DNA from: JBCCGI01 sp039029355
GTDB taxonomy: Bacteria; Planctomycetota; UBA1135; GCA-002686595
DNA length: 46,550 nucleotides
Assembly (NCBI GenBank): GCA_039029355.1
Contig: JBCCGI010000064.1
Location: forward strand, 1 to 46,550
Direction of reading: 5' to 3'
Shown here: one piece after another, positions 33,074 through 40,429 of the stretch
How the letters are laid out: every line of letters begins with the position of its first letter
Numbering within the stretch: position 1 is the first letter of the stretch
Notes under the pieces: generated by a model
Databases searched by the model: none
Told to the model about the DNA's origin: nothing
The model's input: the letters and a program-made list of their open reading frames with translations, nothing else
Made by a program: the position numbers and the translations under genes

Positions 33074-33955
33074 CTACGGAAGCACGAGCAGCGGCATCGC
33101 GTTGCTCACCGACGTGACCGCCACGCCGTCGAAGGTGAAGAAGGCGTGGTGCAGCTGCGTCCCAGCCAGCGAGGGCTCGATCAGCCCCGCCGGAGCTTGG
33201 AAGGCCGCGCTCGCCCCGCCGGCCGCGTCCAGGCTGCCCAGCGTCTGCGAGAAGGGCGTCTGGTTGGCCCGGGCGGCCGTCGTCACCGAGTAGGAGTCGA
33301 AGTTGAGCGGCAGCAGCAGCCCCTCGAAGGGCGTCCCCGGCGCGGTGCCGCTCGACGAGCCGACCACCAGGTAGAGCTCCCCGGCGAACGCCGCGCCCGC
33401 CGCGAGCGTCATCGCCTGCACGCCGCCGGCCGACGCCGACAGCGCGCCGACGTCGACGCGGAACGGCTGGCACGCGTCGATCACGCCGTCGCCGTCGAAG
33501 TCGGTCGCCGACCCCGACGCGAGCTCGTCGACGTCCGCGACGCCGTTCGCGTTGCAGTCGGTCGCCGGCGTGCCGACGATCGTCACCGCCTCGAGGCTGA
33601 CGTCCTCGTAGTCCGCGTCGGAGTTGTCCTGTCGCACCCGCACGCGCACGTCGAGCGAGGGCGTGTCCGGCACCGCCCACGCAAAGGAGTGCAGCGCGCC
33701 GGTCGACACGTCGCCCTTGGGCAGGTCGGCCGCCACGACGACCCAGGGCCCGGCGGGCCCCGTGGTCGAGTACCAGAGGTCCCAGTTCTCCGTGTCGTGC
33801 TCGACGGCGACCTGCCACTGGATCACAGCGGTCGTGCCCGCCTGCAGCACCTCGCCGCCGGTCGGCGACAGCAGCTCGACGTGCGCGAAGGCGGGGGAGG
33901 GGAGCGCGAGCGCGAGGCAAAGCGCGGCGCGGGGGGAGAGGGCGAACCGGATCAT
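33074..33955 (-). CDS. Secreted protein with dockerin-like calcium loops and a clade-type C-terminal module
   Basis: This 293-residue exported protein has a signal peptide ending PSPAFA. An Ig-like N-terminal domain (about 25-125) follows. At about 132-162 is a pair of calcium-loop-like repeats (DCNANGVADVDELASG, then DFDGDGVIDACQP) of the dockerin or thrombospondin-3 sort. The C-terminal beta domain (GELYLVVGSSSGTAPGTPF, then LPLNFDSY, and LAGTQLHHAFFTFDG with VSNAMPL) resembles the tail of the large secreted protein encoded at 35042. Function is not evident; it may be an envelope or substrate-binding partner of the cytochrome encoded 21 bases downstream. AAGGAG ends eight or nine bases before ATG 33955. 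It is the first gene of this minus-strand pair. Confidence 0.8.
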   Translation of the reverse strand: MIRFALSPRAALCLALALPSPAFAHVELLSPTGGEVLQAGTTAVIQWQVAVEHDTENWDLWYSTTGPAGPWVVVAADLPKGDVSTGALHSFAWAVPDTPSLDVRVRVRQDNSDADYEDVSLEAVTIVGTPATDCNANGVADVDELASGSATDFDGDGVIDACQPFRVDVGALSASAGGVQAMTLAAGAAFAGELYLVVGSSSGTAPGTPFEGLLLPLNFDSYSVTTAARANQTPFSQTLGSLDAAGGASAAFQAPAGLIEPSLAGTQLHHAFFTFDGVAVTSVSNAMPLLVLP

Positions 33956-34141
33956 GGCGTGTGCTCCTTCAGGGGTTGGCTCTGTGCCCGAGTCGTTCGG
34001 GTGCAGCGAAGCTAGCCAGGTCCCGTGAGCCGCCCCTTAGATGGACGTGAGCGCAAGCCCAACGCGCACCTTCACGAGCGCCGCCCCGCGCGCGCGTTCC
34101 GTTTCTCTTCTTCTCTTCCCTTGGCGCCTTGGGCGCGTGGG

Positions 34142-34519
34142 CTAGATCCAGCGCCCCATCAACTGCCCGAGCCGCGTCCGCTCCGCCACCACGCCGATGT
34201 TGAGCGCCAGCATCCCGATCGCCGGCGGCAAACCCTCCGGCAGCATCGTCCCGTGGAACGCCACGATCCCGACGCTCATCGGGAGCTGCATCAGCCCGCC
34301 GATGAAGCGCAGGCGCGGGACCAGGAGGAAGAGCCCGACCAGCACGTGGCTCGACGCGATCACCTTCATCAGTCCGCCCTCGCGCATCGTCATGAGCAGC
34401 TGCTCGCCGGCGGTCTGGTCGCCGAGGGGGAGCTCGAAGAGCTGGACGAAGTCGTTCCCGCCGAAGACGATCAGCGGCAGGGCCAGGAGCAAGGCGCAGG
34501 CGTTGCGGATCTTCTGCAT
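34142..34519 (-). CDS. DoxX-like small membrane protein, copy A
   Basis: This 125-residue protein has four predicted helices (LLALPLIVFGGNDFVQLF, then IASSHVLVGLFLLVP, LRFIGGLMQLPMSVG, and LALNIGVVAE) in the DoxX/DUF417-like pattern. Members occur in bacterial inner membranes, often linked to redox or thiosulfate metabolism, but the family is functionally mixed. It closely resembles the adjacent upstream copy and has the same length. The ATG at 34519 lies 20 bases after that copy's stop, without a good ribosome site, so coupled translation is plausible. The 186 bases further along the strand (33956-34141) contain nothing recognised. Confidence 0.8.
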   Translation of the reverse strand: MQKIRNACALLLALPLIVFGGNDFVQLFELPLGDQTAGEQLLMTMREGGLMKVIASSHVLVGLFLLVPRLRFIGGLMQLPMSVGIVAFHGTMLPEGLPPAIGMLALNIGVVAERTRLGQLMGRWI

Positions 34520-34539
34520 GGCGGAGGGGCGCGCCGCCG

Positions 34540-34917
34540 CTACTCGTCGCGCTCCAGGAGCCGCGCGATCCGCTTGGCGTCCGCCAGGGCGCCGAGGTTG
34601 AGCACGAGCAGGAAGATCGCGACCCCCAGGCCTTCGGGCAGCATCGAGCCGTGGAAGGCGACGATGCCGAGGCTGATCGGCAGCTGCAGCAACGCGCCGG
34701 CGAAGCGCAGCCGCGGGACCAGCAGGAGGAACCCGACCGCCACGTGGCTCGCGGCGATGAAGGTCATCAGCCCGCCGTCGCGCATCGATTGCAGCAGCTG
34801 CTCGCCGGCGCTCTCGCCTGCGTCGGGCAGGGCGAAGAGCTGCACGAAGTAGTTCCCGCCGAACACGATCAGCGGCAGGGCCAGGAGCACGGCGCAGGAG
34901 GTGCGGATCTTCTTCAT
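34540..34917 (-). CDS. DoxX-like small membrane protein, copy B
   Basis: This 125-residue, four-helix protein is a tandem paralogue of the copy at 34142-34519. Shared blocks include LLALPLIVFGGN, ESAGEQLLQSMRDGGLM, PRLRFAGALLQLPIS, LGIVAFHGSMLPEGL and a polar tail (RIARLLERDE). The ATG at 34917 follows GAGGA by eight bases, so this copy is probably the first gene of a two-gene operon. Tandem duplication of a DoxX-type gene suggests a hetero-oligomer or dosage need. It diverges from the large secreted protein at 35042. Confidence 0.82.
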   Translation of the reverse strand: MKKIRTSCAVLLALPLIVFGGNYFVQLFALPDAGESAGEQLLQSMRDGGLMTFIAASHVAVGFLLLVPRLRFAGALLQLPISLGIVAFHGSMLPEGLGVAIFLLVLNLGALADAKRIARLLERDE

Positions 34918-35028
34918 GTCGTTGTCCTCGGGCCGCGCGGCGCGCGGTGGGGCCTACGGTGACCGATCGCGCTCCCGCGGGCAACCGGGTGCGTGCCCGC
35001 GTTCTCCCCGAATCGGCGCGGGCGCGGC

Positions 35029-35041
35029 TACACTCGGGACC
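35029..35041 (+). promoter_or_regulatory. Leaderless-type promoter box for the 35042 gene
   Basis: TACACT (35029-35034) lies seven bases before the ATG at 35042. With a normal distance from -10 to the start site, transcription would begin at or within a base or so of the start codon. The same 7-base spacing occurs at 37772 (minus strand) and 42251. Confidence 0.5.
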
Positions 35042-36658
35042 ATGCGACCGCACCCGCTCCTCCTCGCCCTTCCGCTGCTCGCTTCTCCGCTCGCCGCCCA
35101 GTCGTTCGAGGAGCTGCTGCGCGTCGGCGACGTGGTCCCCGGCGTCGGCCTGGTCGAGGAGATCACCTACGTCGCCGCGAGCGACGCGAGCTGGATGGCC
35201 TCGGTGAACGGCGCGGGGACGCCCTGGGCGATCCTGCTCGACGGGCAGGAGTACCAGAGCCAGGGCGAGCCGATCGGCGCGAGCGGTATCGCGGCGCCCG
35301 AGTTCTTCTCGTTCTCGCTCGGGCCGGCCGGGCACGTGATCCTGCTCTTTCCCTTCTCGTTCGAACCGGGCCGGCTGTTCCTCGACAAGCAGCTGGTGCT
35401 GGCGACCGGCGACCTGAGCCTGGCGCCCGAGCTGCCGGCGGGCACGGTGTACTCCAAGTTCGTCGCGGCGAAGACCGATGGCCTCGGGCGGTTGTTCCAC
35501 CGCACCTCGACCAGCGCGCCGGGGGTCTTCCTGACCTTCGTGCGCGCCGAGCCCGGCCCGGGCGGCCCGCCGGCGAGCGAGGCCGTGCTGCTGCAGAACA
35601 ACGACGTCATGCCGGGGCAGACGAAGGGCCTCTACATGATCGCCGAGGGCCCCGAGAACTTCGCGGTCAACGATGCCGGCGACCTGATCTTCCTCGGCTC
35701 GCTGATCCCCGGCGGGCTCGACGACGAGGTGATCTACTTCAACGACGTGCTGCTCGCGCAGAAGGGAGCGGCGAGCCCGCTCGGCGCGCCGTGGCTCGAC
35801 CTCGACCTGCACCCGGGCGTCGACCTGAACGCGAGCGGCGACTTCGCCTACCGCGGCGACGTCGACCTGGGCGGCGGCGGCGTCGACCTGATCGTCAAGA
35901 ACGATGCCCAGCTCCTGATCCGCGAAGGCGCTGTCCTGGCGGACATCGCGCCGCACGCGCTGGGGCCGCTGACCGGCGGGCCGCTCTTCGTCACCGACGC
36001 GGGACGCGTCTTCTGGTACGGCGTCTGGGGTGCCCCGGACGCACCGACCAGCGGCTTCTTCCTCGACGACGAGCTGATCCTCGAGGCGGGCGTCGACACG
36101 CTGAACGGCGTGCGCATCACCGCGCTCGAGGCCTCGCGGCTGCGCGCCACGTATGCGGTGTCGAACGGAGGCAAGCTGGTCTTCTACGCCGAGCTCGAGG
36201 ACGGCACGCGGGGCCTGTTCCGCGTCGACCTGGCGGACTTCGTGCCGGCCCAGGTCGCGCCGATGAGCGACTGCGGCGCCAACCCGGGCACGCTGGTCGC
36301 CGCCGGCGGCGCGCCGTCTCCCGGAGCCACGCTCACGCTGGCGCTCGACGGCGCGCAGGCCGCTGGAGCGCTCGCCTTTCTCGCGCTGGCGGACGATGCC
36401 GCGGCCGGCTGGCCGCCGTGCGGACCGCTGGTGCCGGGGCTCGGCGAGCTGCTGCTCGACCTCTCCGCGCCGGGGCCGTGGGTGAGCGCGGGGGGGGCGT
36501 GGGGCGGCGCTGCGCTCGCCGTCGACGTCGACTTCCCGGCGCAGGAGGGGCTGCTCGGCCTGACGCTCTTCGCCCAGGGGCTGTTCCTCGACGCCGCGCC
36601 GGCGGCGCCCGAGCCGCTGCGCCTGACCGGCGGGCTGGCGCTGACGCTGGGCGTCTAG
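35042..36658 (+). CDS. Large secreted protein with choice-of-anchor-like repeats
   Basis: This 538-residue exported protein has a signal peptide (residues 1-20, ending SPLAAQS). A repetitive beta-rich region of roughly 30-50-residue units carries recurring phrases on frames such as FVAAKTDGLGRLFHRTS, FAVNDAGDLIFLGS, LNASGDFAYRGDV and FVTDAGRVFWYG, each Asp/Gly-rich before a hydrophobic strand, as in the DUF7453/choice-of-anchor tandem-repeat secreted proteins. The tail (SDCGANPGTLVA, then GLLGLTLFAQGLFLD, and PLRLTGGLALTLG) resembles the common C-terminal sorting or structural module of this clade. No catalytic residues are evident. The ATG at 35042 sits seven bases after a TACACT box. The gene faces the palindromic element. 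Confidence 0.78.
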   Translation: MRPHPLLLALPLLASPLAAQSFEELLRVGDVVPGVGLVEEITYVAASDASWMASVNGAGTPWAILLDGQEYQSQGEPIGASGIAAPEFFSFSLGPAGHVILLFPFSFEPGRLFLDKQLVLATGDLSLAPELPAGTVYSKFVAAKTDGLGRLFHRTSTSAPGVFLTFVRAEPGPGGPPASEAVLLQNNDVMPGQTKGLYMIAEGPENFAVNDAGDLIFLGSLIPGGLDDEVIYFNDVLLAQKGAASPLGAPWLDLDLHPGVDLNASGDFAYRGDVDLGGGGVDLIVKNDAQLLIREGAVLADIAPHALGPLTGGPLFVTDAGRVFWYGVWGAPDAPTSGFFLDDELILEAGVDTLNGVRITALEASRLRATYAVSNGGKLVFYAELEDGTRGLFRVDLADFVPAQVAPMSDCGANPGTLVAAGGAPSPGATLTLALDGAQAAGALAFLALADDAAAGWPPCGPLVPGLGELLLDLSAPGPWVSAGGAWGGAALAVDVDFPAQEGLLGLTLFAQGLFLDAAPAAPEPLRLTGGLALTLGV

Positions 36659-36659
36659 T

Positions 36660-36810
36660 GTCCTGAGAAGTTCGGCGTCACATTCCGCTCCCTGTCAGCC
36701 CCTGGCGGCGTTGCTCCTCCTCGGCGTAGCGCCCTGGCTACGCGGTCGTCGCCGCGCCTCGCCAGGAACCACAGGCAACGGAAGGTGACGACGAGCTTCT
36801 GAATCAGGAC
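36660..36810. repeat. Imperfect palindromic intergenic element (MITE/REP-like)
   Basis: About 70-base arms align as imperfect inverted repeats: GTCCTGA..GAAGTTCG..CGTCAC on the left against the reverse complement of the right end, with terminal GTCCTGA on both ends. A six-base core stem (36725-36730 with 36737-36742) lies at the centre. The element starts two bases after the plus-strand stop and supplies the TGA stop (36804-36806) of the minus-strand gene. Its layout suggests a mobile palindromic repeat that inserted at, or became, a bidirectional terminator. Other copies in the genome cannot be seen here. Confidence 0.72.
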
Positions 36811-37772
36811 TCCAGCACGAGCGTCACGAGCGCACCGTCGACCGCCGCGCGCGCGCCGGCCATCTCCGCCGCGGCGGCCGCCTCGGCGGCGGCGCCCGGC
36901 GCGTCGAACAGCAGCCGCCACTTCAGCCCCGCGCCCGCCTCCCAAGCGACGTCGGCACGGAGGTGCGCGGCGAGCTCCGCGGCGCGCGGCCGCAGCTCCG
37001 TGGGCCCCGCGAGCAGCAGCCACAGCTCGAGCTCGCCCCGCGCGCGGGCGTCCGCCGGCGCGTCGCCGCGCCAGCCGGGCGGGAGCGCGCGCTCCCGCCT
37101 CGGGTAGCGCTCGGGGTGCAGGATCTCCGCCGTCGAGCGCGGCGGGTCGCGGAACGCGGCGTCGACGCGCTCCCAGCCGCCGGCCTCGCGCAGCGCGCGC
37201 ACGAAGCGCAGGCCCGCGCCGTAGTGGAAGAGCTTCTCGAAGCGCTCGGGGTCGAGCGGCCCCGCGGCGGGCAGCTTGGCGTGGCGTTCGAAGTCGTAGC
37301 TCATCAGCTCGGAGACGGCGAGCATCGCCTCGCCCTCGATCAGCGCACGCAGCGCGCGGCGGGCGTCCGGGCCCAGCGGCTCGGCCTCGCGGTGCAGGCG
37401 GGCGAGGTCGAAGTGCTGGTCCTGCAGGGCGTGGAACATCTCGTGGAGGAGCGTGCCGCGGCCCATCGCGTCGCTCTTGCCCTCGACGACCACGAGCCGC
37501 TTGGTGCGCGACTCGTACCAGCCGTTGAGCTTCGGATCCTCGACGTGGTCGGCGGGGACGAGCTCGACCACGAGCTCGTCGCGGAAGCGCAGCCCGCGCC
37601 AGCTCTCGAGCTCGGCGCGAAGGGCGTCCGCATCCGCGGCGAAGGCCGGGGGCTCGCCCCCCGGGGCCGCGAGCCGGACGCCGCCGGCCGCGGGCGGCGT
37701 CGAGCCGCAGGCCGCGAGGAGCAGGGCCGCGGCGAGCGCCGCGGGGGAGGGGAGCGTGCGCTGGAGGGCCAT
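36804..37772 (-). CDS. Lipoprotein with an HExxH metalloprotease motif
   Basis: This 322-residue protein has a lipoprotein signal (LLLAACGS, acylated Cys near residue 22). Its soluble domain has HEMFH at 110-114 in the context GTLLHEMFHALQDQHFDL and EGEA at about 147-150, spaced as for a gluzincin-type third ligand. The wording recalls the Hvo_1808-type surface protein family with an HExxHALQDQ core. Activity is not proven, but the three zinc ligands are all present. The C-terminus ends at the TGA inside the palindromic element (LVTLVLES), so its last few residues may derive from an insertion event. The promoter has TAGAGT seven bases before the ATG. The gene is divergent from the sigma factor at 37869. 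Confidence 0.82.
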   Translation of the reverse strand: MALQRTLPSPAALAAALLLAACGSTPPAAGGVRLAAPGGEPPAFAADADALRAELESWRGLRFRDELVVELVPADHVEDPKLNGWYESRTKRLVVVEGKSDAMGRGTLLHEMFHALQDQHFDLARLHREAEPLGPDARRALRALIEGEAMLAVSELMSYDFERHAKLPAAGPLDPERFEKLFHYGAGLRFVRALREAGGWERVDAAFRDPPRSTAEILHPERYPRRERALPPGWRGDAPADARARGELELWLLLAGPTELRPRAAELAAHLRADVAWEAGAGLKWRLLFDAPGAAAEAAAAAEMAGARAAVDGALVTLVLES

Positions 37773-37785
37773 CGGCGGCACTCTA
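37773..37785 (-). promoter_or_regulatory. Leaderless-type promoter box for the 36804-37772 gene
   Basis: On the minus strand TAGAGT (37785-37780) is followed by exactly seven bases and then the ATG at 37772. This is the second occurrence of a TANNNT box at this distance. The 13 bases CGGCGGCACTCTA (plus strand) repeat exactly at 37833-37845, 60 bases away. Confidence 0.55.
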
Positions 37786-37868
37786 ACCGGGCCGGCGGCG
37801 CTTTCTTCGGATTGCGGGGGAAGCGGCCCCGGCGGCGGCACTCTAGGTCTGAGCACCGCGAGACCCCC

Positions 37869-40397
37869 ATGCCCGACCCGAAACGCAGCGCCGAAGTCGA
37901 ACGCCTCCTGACCCACGCCGAGTGGGTGCGCGAGGTGGCGCGCACGCTGGTCCACGGCGTCTCGCTCGCCGACGACGTCGCCCAGGACGCCTGGGCGGCG
38001 GCGCTGGAGCGGCCCCCGGCCTCGGTTGACAACGCGCGCGGCTGGCTGCGGCAGGTTCTCTTGAACCGCGCCCGCCAGACCGGCCGCGCCGAGTCGCGCC
38101 GACGCCGGCGCGAGGAGGCCGCCGCGCGCCCCGAGGCACAGCCCTCGGCCGCCGAGCTGGAGGACCGCGCCGCGCGCCAGGCCGAGGTCCTGCGCTACGT
38201 GCTCGACCTGGAGCAGCCCTTCCGCGAGGTGGTGCTGCTGCGCTTCTTCGAAGACCTGCGCCCGCCGGAGATCGCCACGCGACTCGGCGTGCCGCTGAAG
38301 ACGGTGCACAGCCGCCTGCAGCGGGCCTTCGACAAGCTGCGTGCCCGGCTCGACCGCGAGTACGGCGACACGCGCACCTGGTGCGCCGCGTTGGCGGTGC
38401 TTTCGGCAGGCCGGGAGGTGGCTCCGGCCGCCGCCGGCGGCTCGGTCCTTTCCGCCTTGGGAGCTTGGTTCGTGAACGCGAATATGAAAATCGCCTGGGT
38501 GGCGGCCGCGGTGGTCGCCTGCGGAGTCGGCGTGTGGCAGGTGGGGCGCGGGGCTCCCGATGCGCCGGCGAGCACGCCGCGCGGCGCCTCGCCCGAGGCG
38601 CCGCTGGTCGCTGCCGAAGCGCCGGCGCGCGACGATTCCCTGGCCGCGAGCGCCGAGGCCTCGCCGGCGCGCGCCGAAGTGCAGGCCGCGCCCGTGCCGA
38701 CGGTCGAGGAGGAGCCGGTCGCGCCGCGTCCGCTGATCCGCGGGCGTGCGCTCGACACGCGCGGCGAGCCGATCGCCGACGTCGCGGTCGTGCTCGAGGG
38801 CGAGAGCGGCTCCCCGCGCGCCCGGACCGCGGGCGACGGCTCCTTCGAGCTCGAGCTGCCCCTGGAGGAGGAGGACACCCTCGGCTTCCGCGGCGGCACC
38901 ACCTGCCTGGGCGTCGACGACACCGCGTGGATCGCGCTGCGGCGCAGCTGCGTGCGGCCCGGCAACCTCGACCTCGAACACGTCGTCGTCGCCGCCCCGG
39001 TCGTGGCGCGCGAGGGCTGGGTGCAGGACTCCGGGGGGCTTCCGATCGAGGGCGCCAGGGTGCGTCTGAGCCGGCTCAGCGAGGCCTACTACGGCTTCCC
39101 CGTCGCGCTCGACATGACCCAGCAGGTCGGGATCGCCGCGACGACCGACCCGTCCGGACGCTTCGCCTTCGCGCGCTTCCCCGAGGCGCCGGGCCTCCGC
39201 CTGAACGTCTTCGCCGAGGGCTACGTCTCGCGCTCGGTGGACATCGACGACGCGCCCTGGCCGCTGGTGATCGAGCTCCTGAGCGTGGAGGAGACGGACA
39301 AGGTCTTCCTCGAAGGCGTCGTGCTCGACAGCCACGGCTTCGCAGCCGAGGGCGCGACGGTGCGCTTCGGGGGCGAGAAGACCAAGGCCGGTCCCGGCGG
39401 GCTCTTCCGCCTTCCGATCGAGTACTACAACGCGGACACCGTCCTGTGTGCGGGGCGCGAGGGCAGCCGGCCGGCCGTCGTCCGGGGCTTCGGGGCGGAG
39501 CTCGAGCGCCAGGGCGGCGCGCCCGAGCCGATCGAGCTGGTGCTCGGCGGCGAGCCGCTGTCGATCCGCGGCCGCGTCGTCGACGCCGCAGGCGAGCCGT
39601 GTGCGGGCTGGTCGGTGTCGGTCGTCGACGAGACCGAGATCAGCCAGTTCCGCATCCCGATCGACACCGCCGAGGACCTGGCGCGCGGCGGCAAGGGCGA
39701 GGTGAAGACCGACGACGACGGGCGCTTCGAGCTCGCGGGGCTCTTCGAGCGCGACTATGTGCTGCAGGCCTTCGACCGCGAGACGCTGCACCGCACCGAG
39801 GAAGCGTTCGCCGCCGGCGCCACCGACGCCGTGCTCGTCGCCCCGCTGGACACCCGCGCCGACCTGGCCGGGATCGTGGTGGGGGGCGACGGCGAGCCGC
39901 TCGCCGGCGTCCGCCTGCGGCTGGCGATGGACATCGTCAAGACCGAGCGGGGCAGCTCGTCGATCAGCGGCGCTTCGACGGTGACCGACGAGACCGGGCT
40001 CTTCACCTTCGAGGACGTGCCCGCGCGCTACGTCTACCTGCGCTACTCCGGAGAGGGCGTCCTGCCGGGCGCCTACGTGCCCGAGGACGTCGAGGACGGA
40101 GAGCGCCACGAGGTGCGCGTGCGGCGGCGCTGCCACTTCCGCATCGAGCTCGAGGGCGGCGCAAGCGCGGCCGACGCGGCCGAGTTCTTCGACGCGGCGG
40201 GGACGCTCCTGCAGGTGAACCGCTTCGAGGCCAACGCGATGAGCGCCTACCCCTCGGCGCCCCTGCGCGACGGGCGTTCGGAGGTGCTCTCGGTGAGCGA
40301 GGACGCCGTCGAGGTCGTGCTCCGGCGCGGCGCGGACGAGGTCGGCCGCCAGCGCGTCGACCTGCGGCCCACCGAGGTGACGGTGCTGCGGCTCTAG
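37869..40397 (+). CDS. ECF sigma factor fused to a membrane anchor and extracytoplasmic beta modules
   Basis: This 842-residue protein begins with an ECF sigma-70 factor: region 2 at about 15-80 (VSLADDVAQDAWAAAL, RGWLRQVLLNRARQ) and region 4 at about 115-165 (FREVVLLRFFEDL, then PPEIATRLGVPLKTVHSRLQ). A single transmembrane helix follows at about 206-224 (MKIAWVAAAVVACGVGVW). The rest is extracytoplasmic with about five carboxypeptidase-regulatory-like modules (near 290, 381, 482, 566 and 668, for example GRALDTRGEPIADVAV and GRVVDAAGEPCAGWSV). One polypeptide therefore joins promoter recognition to an outside domain, without a separate anti-sigma factor. A signal would have to release or reposition the sigma domain. 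The second sigma gene at 45813 has the same layout. ATG 37869 lies at the beginning of region 2 context. Confidence 0.9.
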   Translation: MPDPKRSAEVERLLTHAEWVREVARTLVHGVSLADDVAQDAWAAALERPPASVDNARGWLRQVLLNRARQTGRAESRRRRREEAAARPEAQPSAAELEDRAARQAEVLRYVLDLEQPFREVVLLRFFEDLRPPEIATRLGVPLKTVHSRLQRAFDKLRARLDREYGDTRTWCAALAVLSAGREVAPAAAGGSVLSALGAWFVNANMKIAWVAAAVVACGVGVWQVGRGAPDAPASTPRGASPEAPLVAAEAPARDDSLAASAEASPARAEVQAAPVPTVEEEPVAPRPLIRGRALDTRGEPIADVAVVLEGESGSPRARTAGDGSFELELPLEEEDTLGFRGGTTCLGVDDTAWIALRRSCVRPGNLDLEHVVVAAPVVAREGWVQDSGGLPIEGARVRLSRLSEAYYGFPVALDMTQQVGIAATTDPSGRFAFARFPEAPGLRLNVFAEGYVSRSVDIDDAPWPLVIELLSVEETDKVFLEGVVLDSHGFAAEGATVRFGGEKTKAGPGGLFRLPIEYYNADTVLCAGREGSRPAVVRGFGAELERQGGAPEPIELVLGGEPLSIRGRVVDAAGEPCAGWSVSVVDETEISQFRIPIDTAEDLARGGKGEVKTDDDGRFELAGLFERDYVLQAFDRETLHRTEEAFAAGATDAVLVAPLDTRADLAGIVVGGDGEPLAGVRLRLAMDIVKTERGSSSISGASTVTDETGLFTFEDVPARYVYLRYSGEGVLPGAYVPEDVEDGERHEVRVRRRCHFRIELEGGASAADAAEFFDAAGTLLQVNRFEANAMSAYPSAPLRDGRSEVLSVSEDAVEVVLRRGADEVGRQRVDLRPTEVTVLRL

Positions 40398-40428
40398 CGC
40401 GGCGCCGTCGCCCTCGCGACGCGCCGCG
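40398..40428. terminator. Hairpin between convergent genes
   Basis: CGCGGCGC (40398-40405) pairs perfectly with GCGCCGCG (40421-40428) around a 15-base loop, exactly filling the space between the sigma-factor stop and the beta-helix gene stop. A bidirectional terminator is likely; no T-run is present. Confidence 0.6.
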
Positions 40429-40429
40429 G

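Noticed and set aside
33956..34141. Possible small gene or hairpin in the gap before the DoxX-like pair
   Set aside because: No frame with a credible start, composition and ribosome site, and only weak GC stems.
34142..35956. Single 604-codon minus-strand protein joining the DoxX-like gene to upstream sequence
   Set aside because: Upstream of the ATG at 34519 the frame is noise crossing the second DoxX-like gene and the 35042 gene in other frames.
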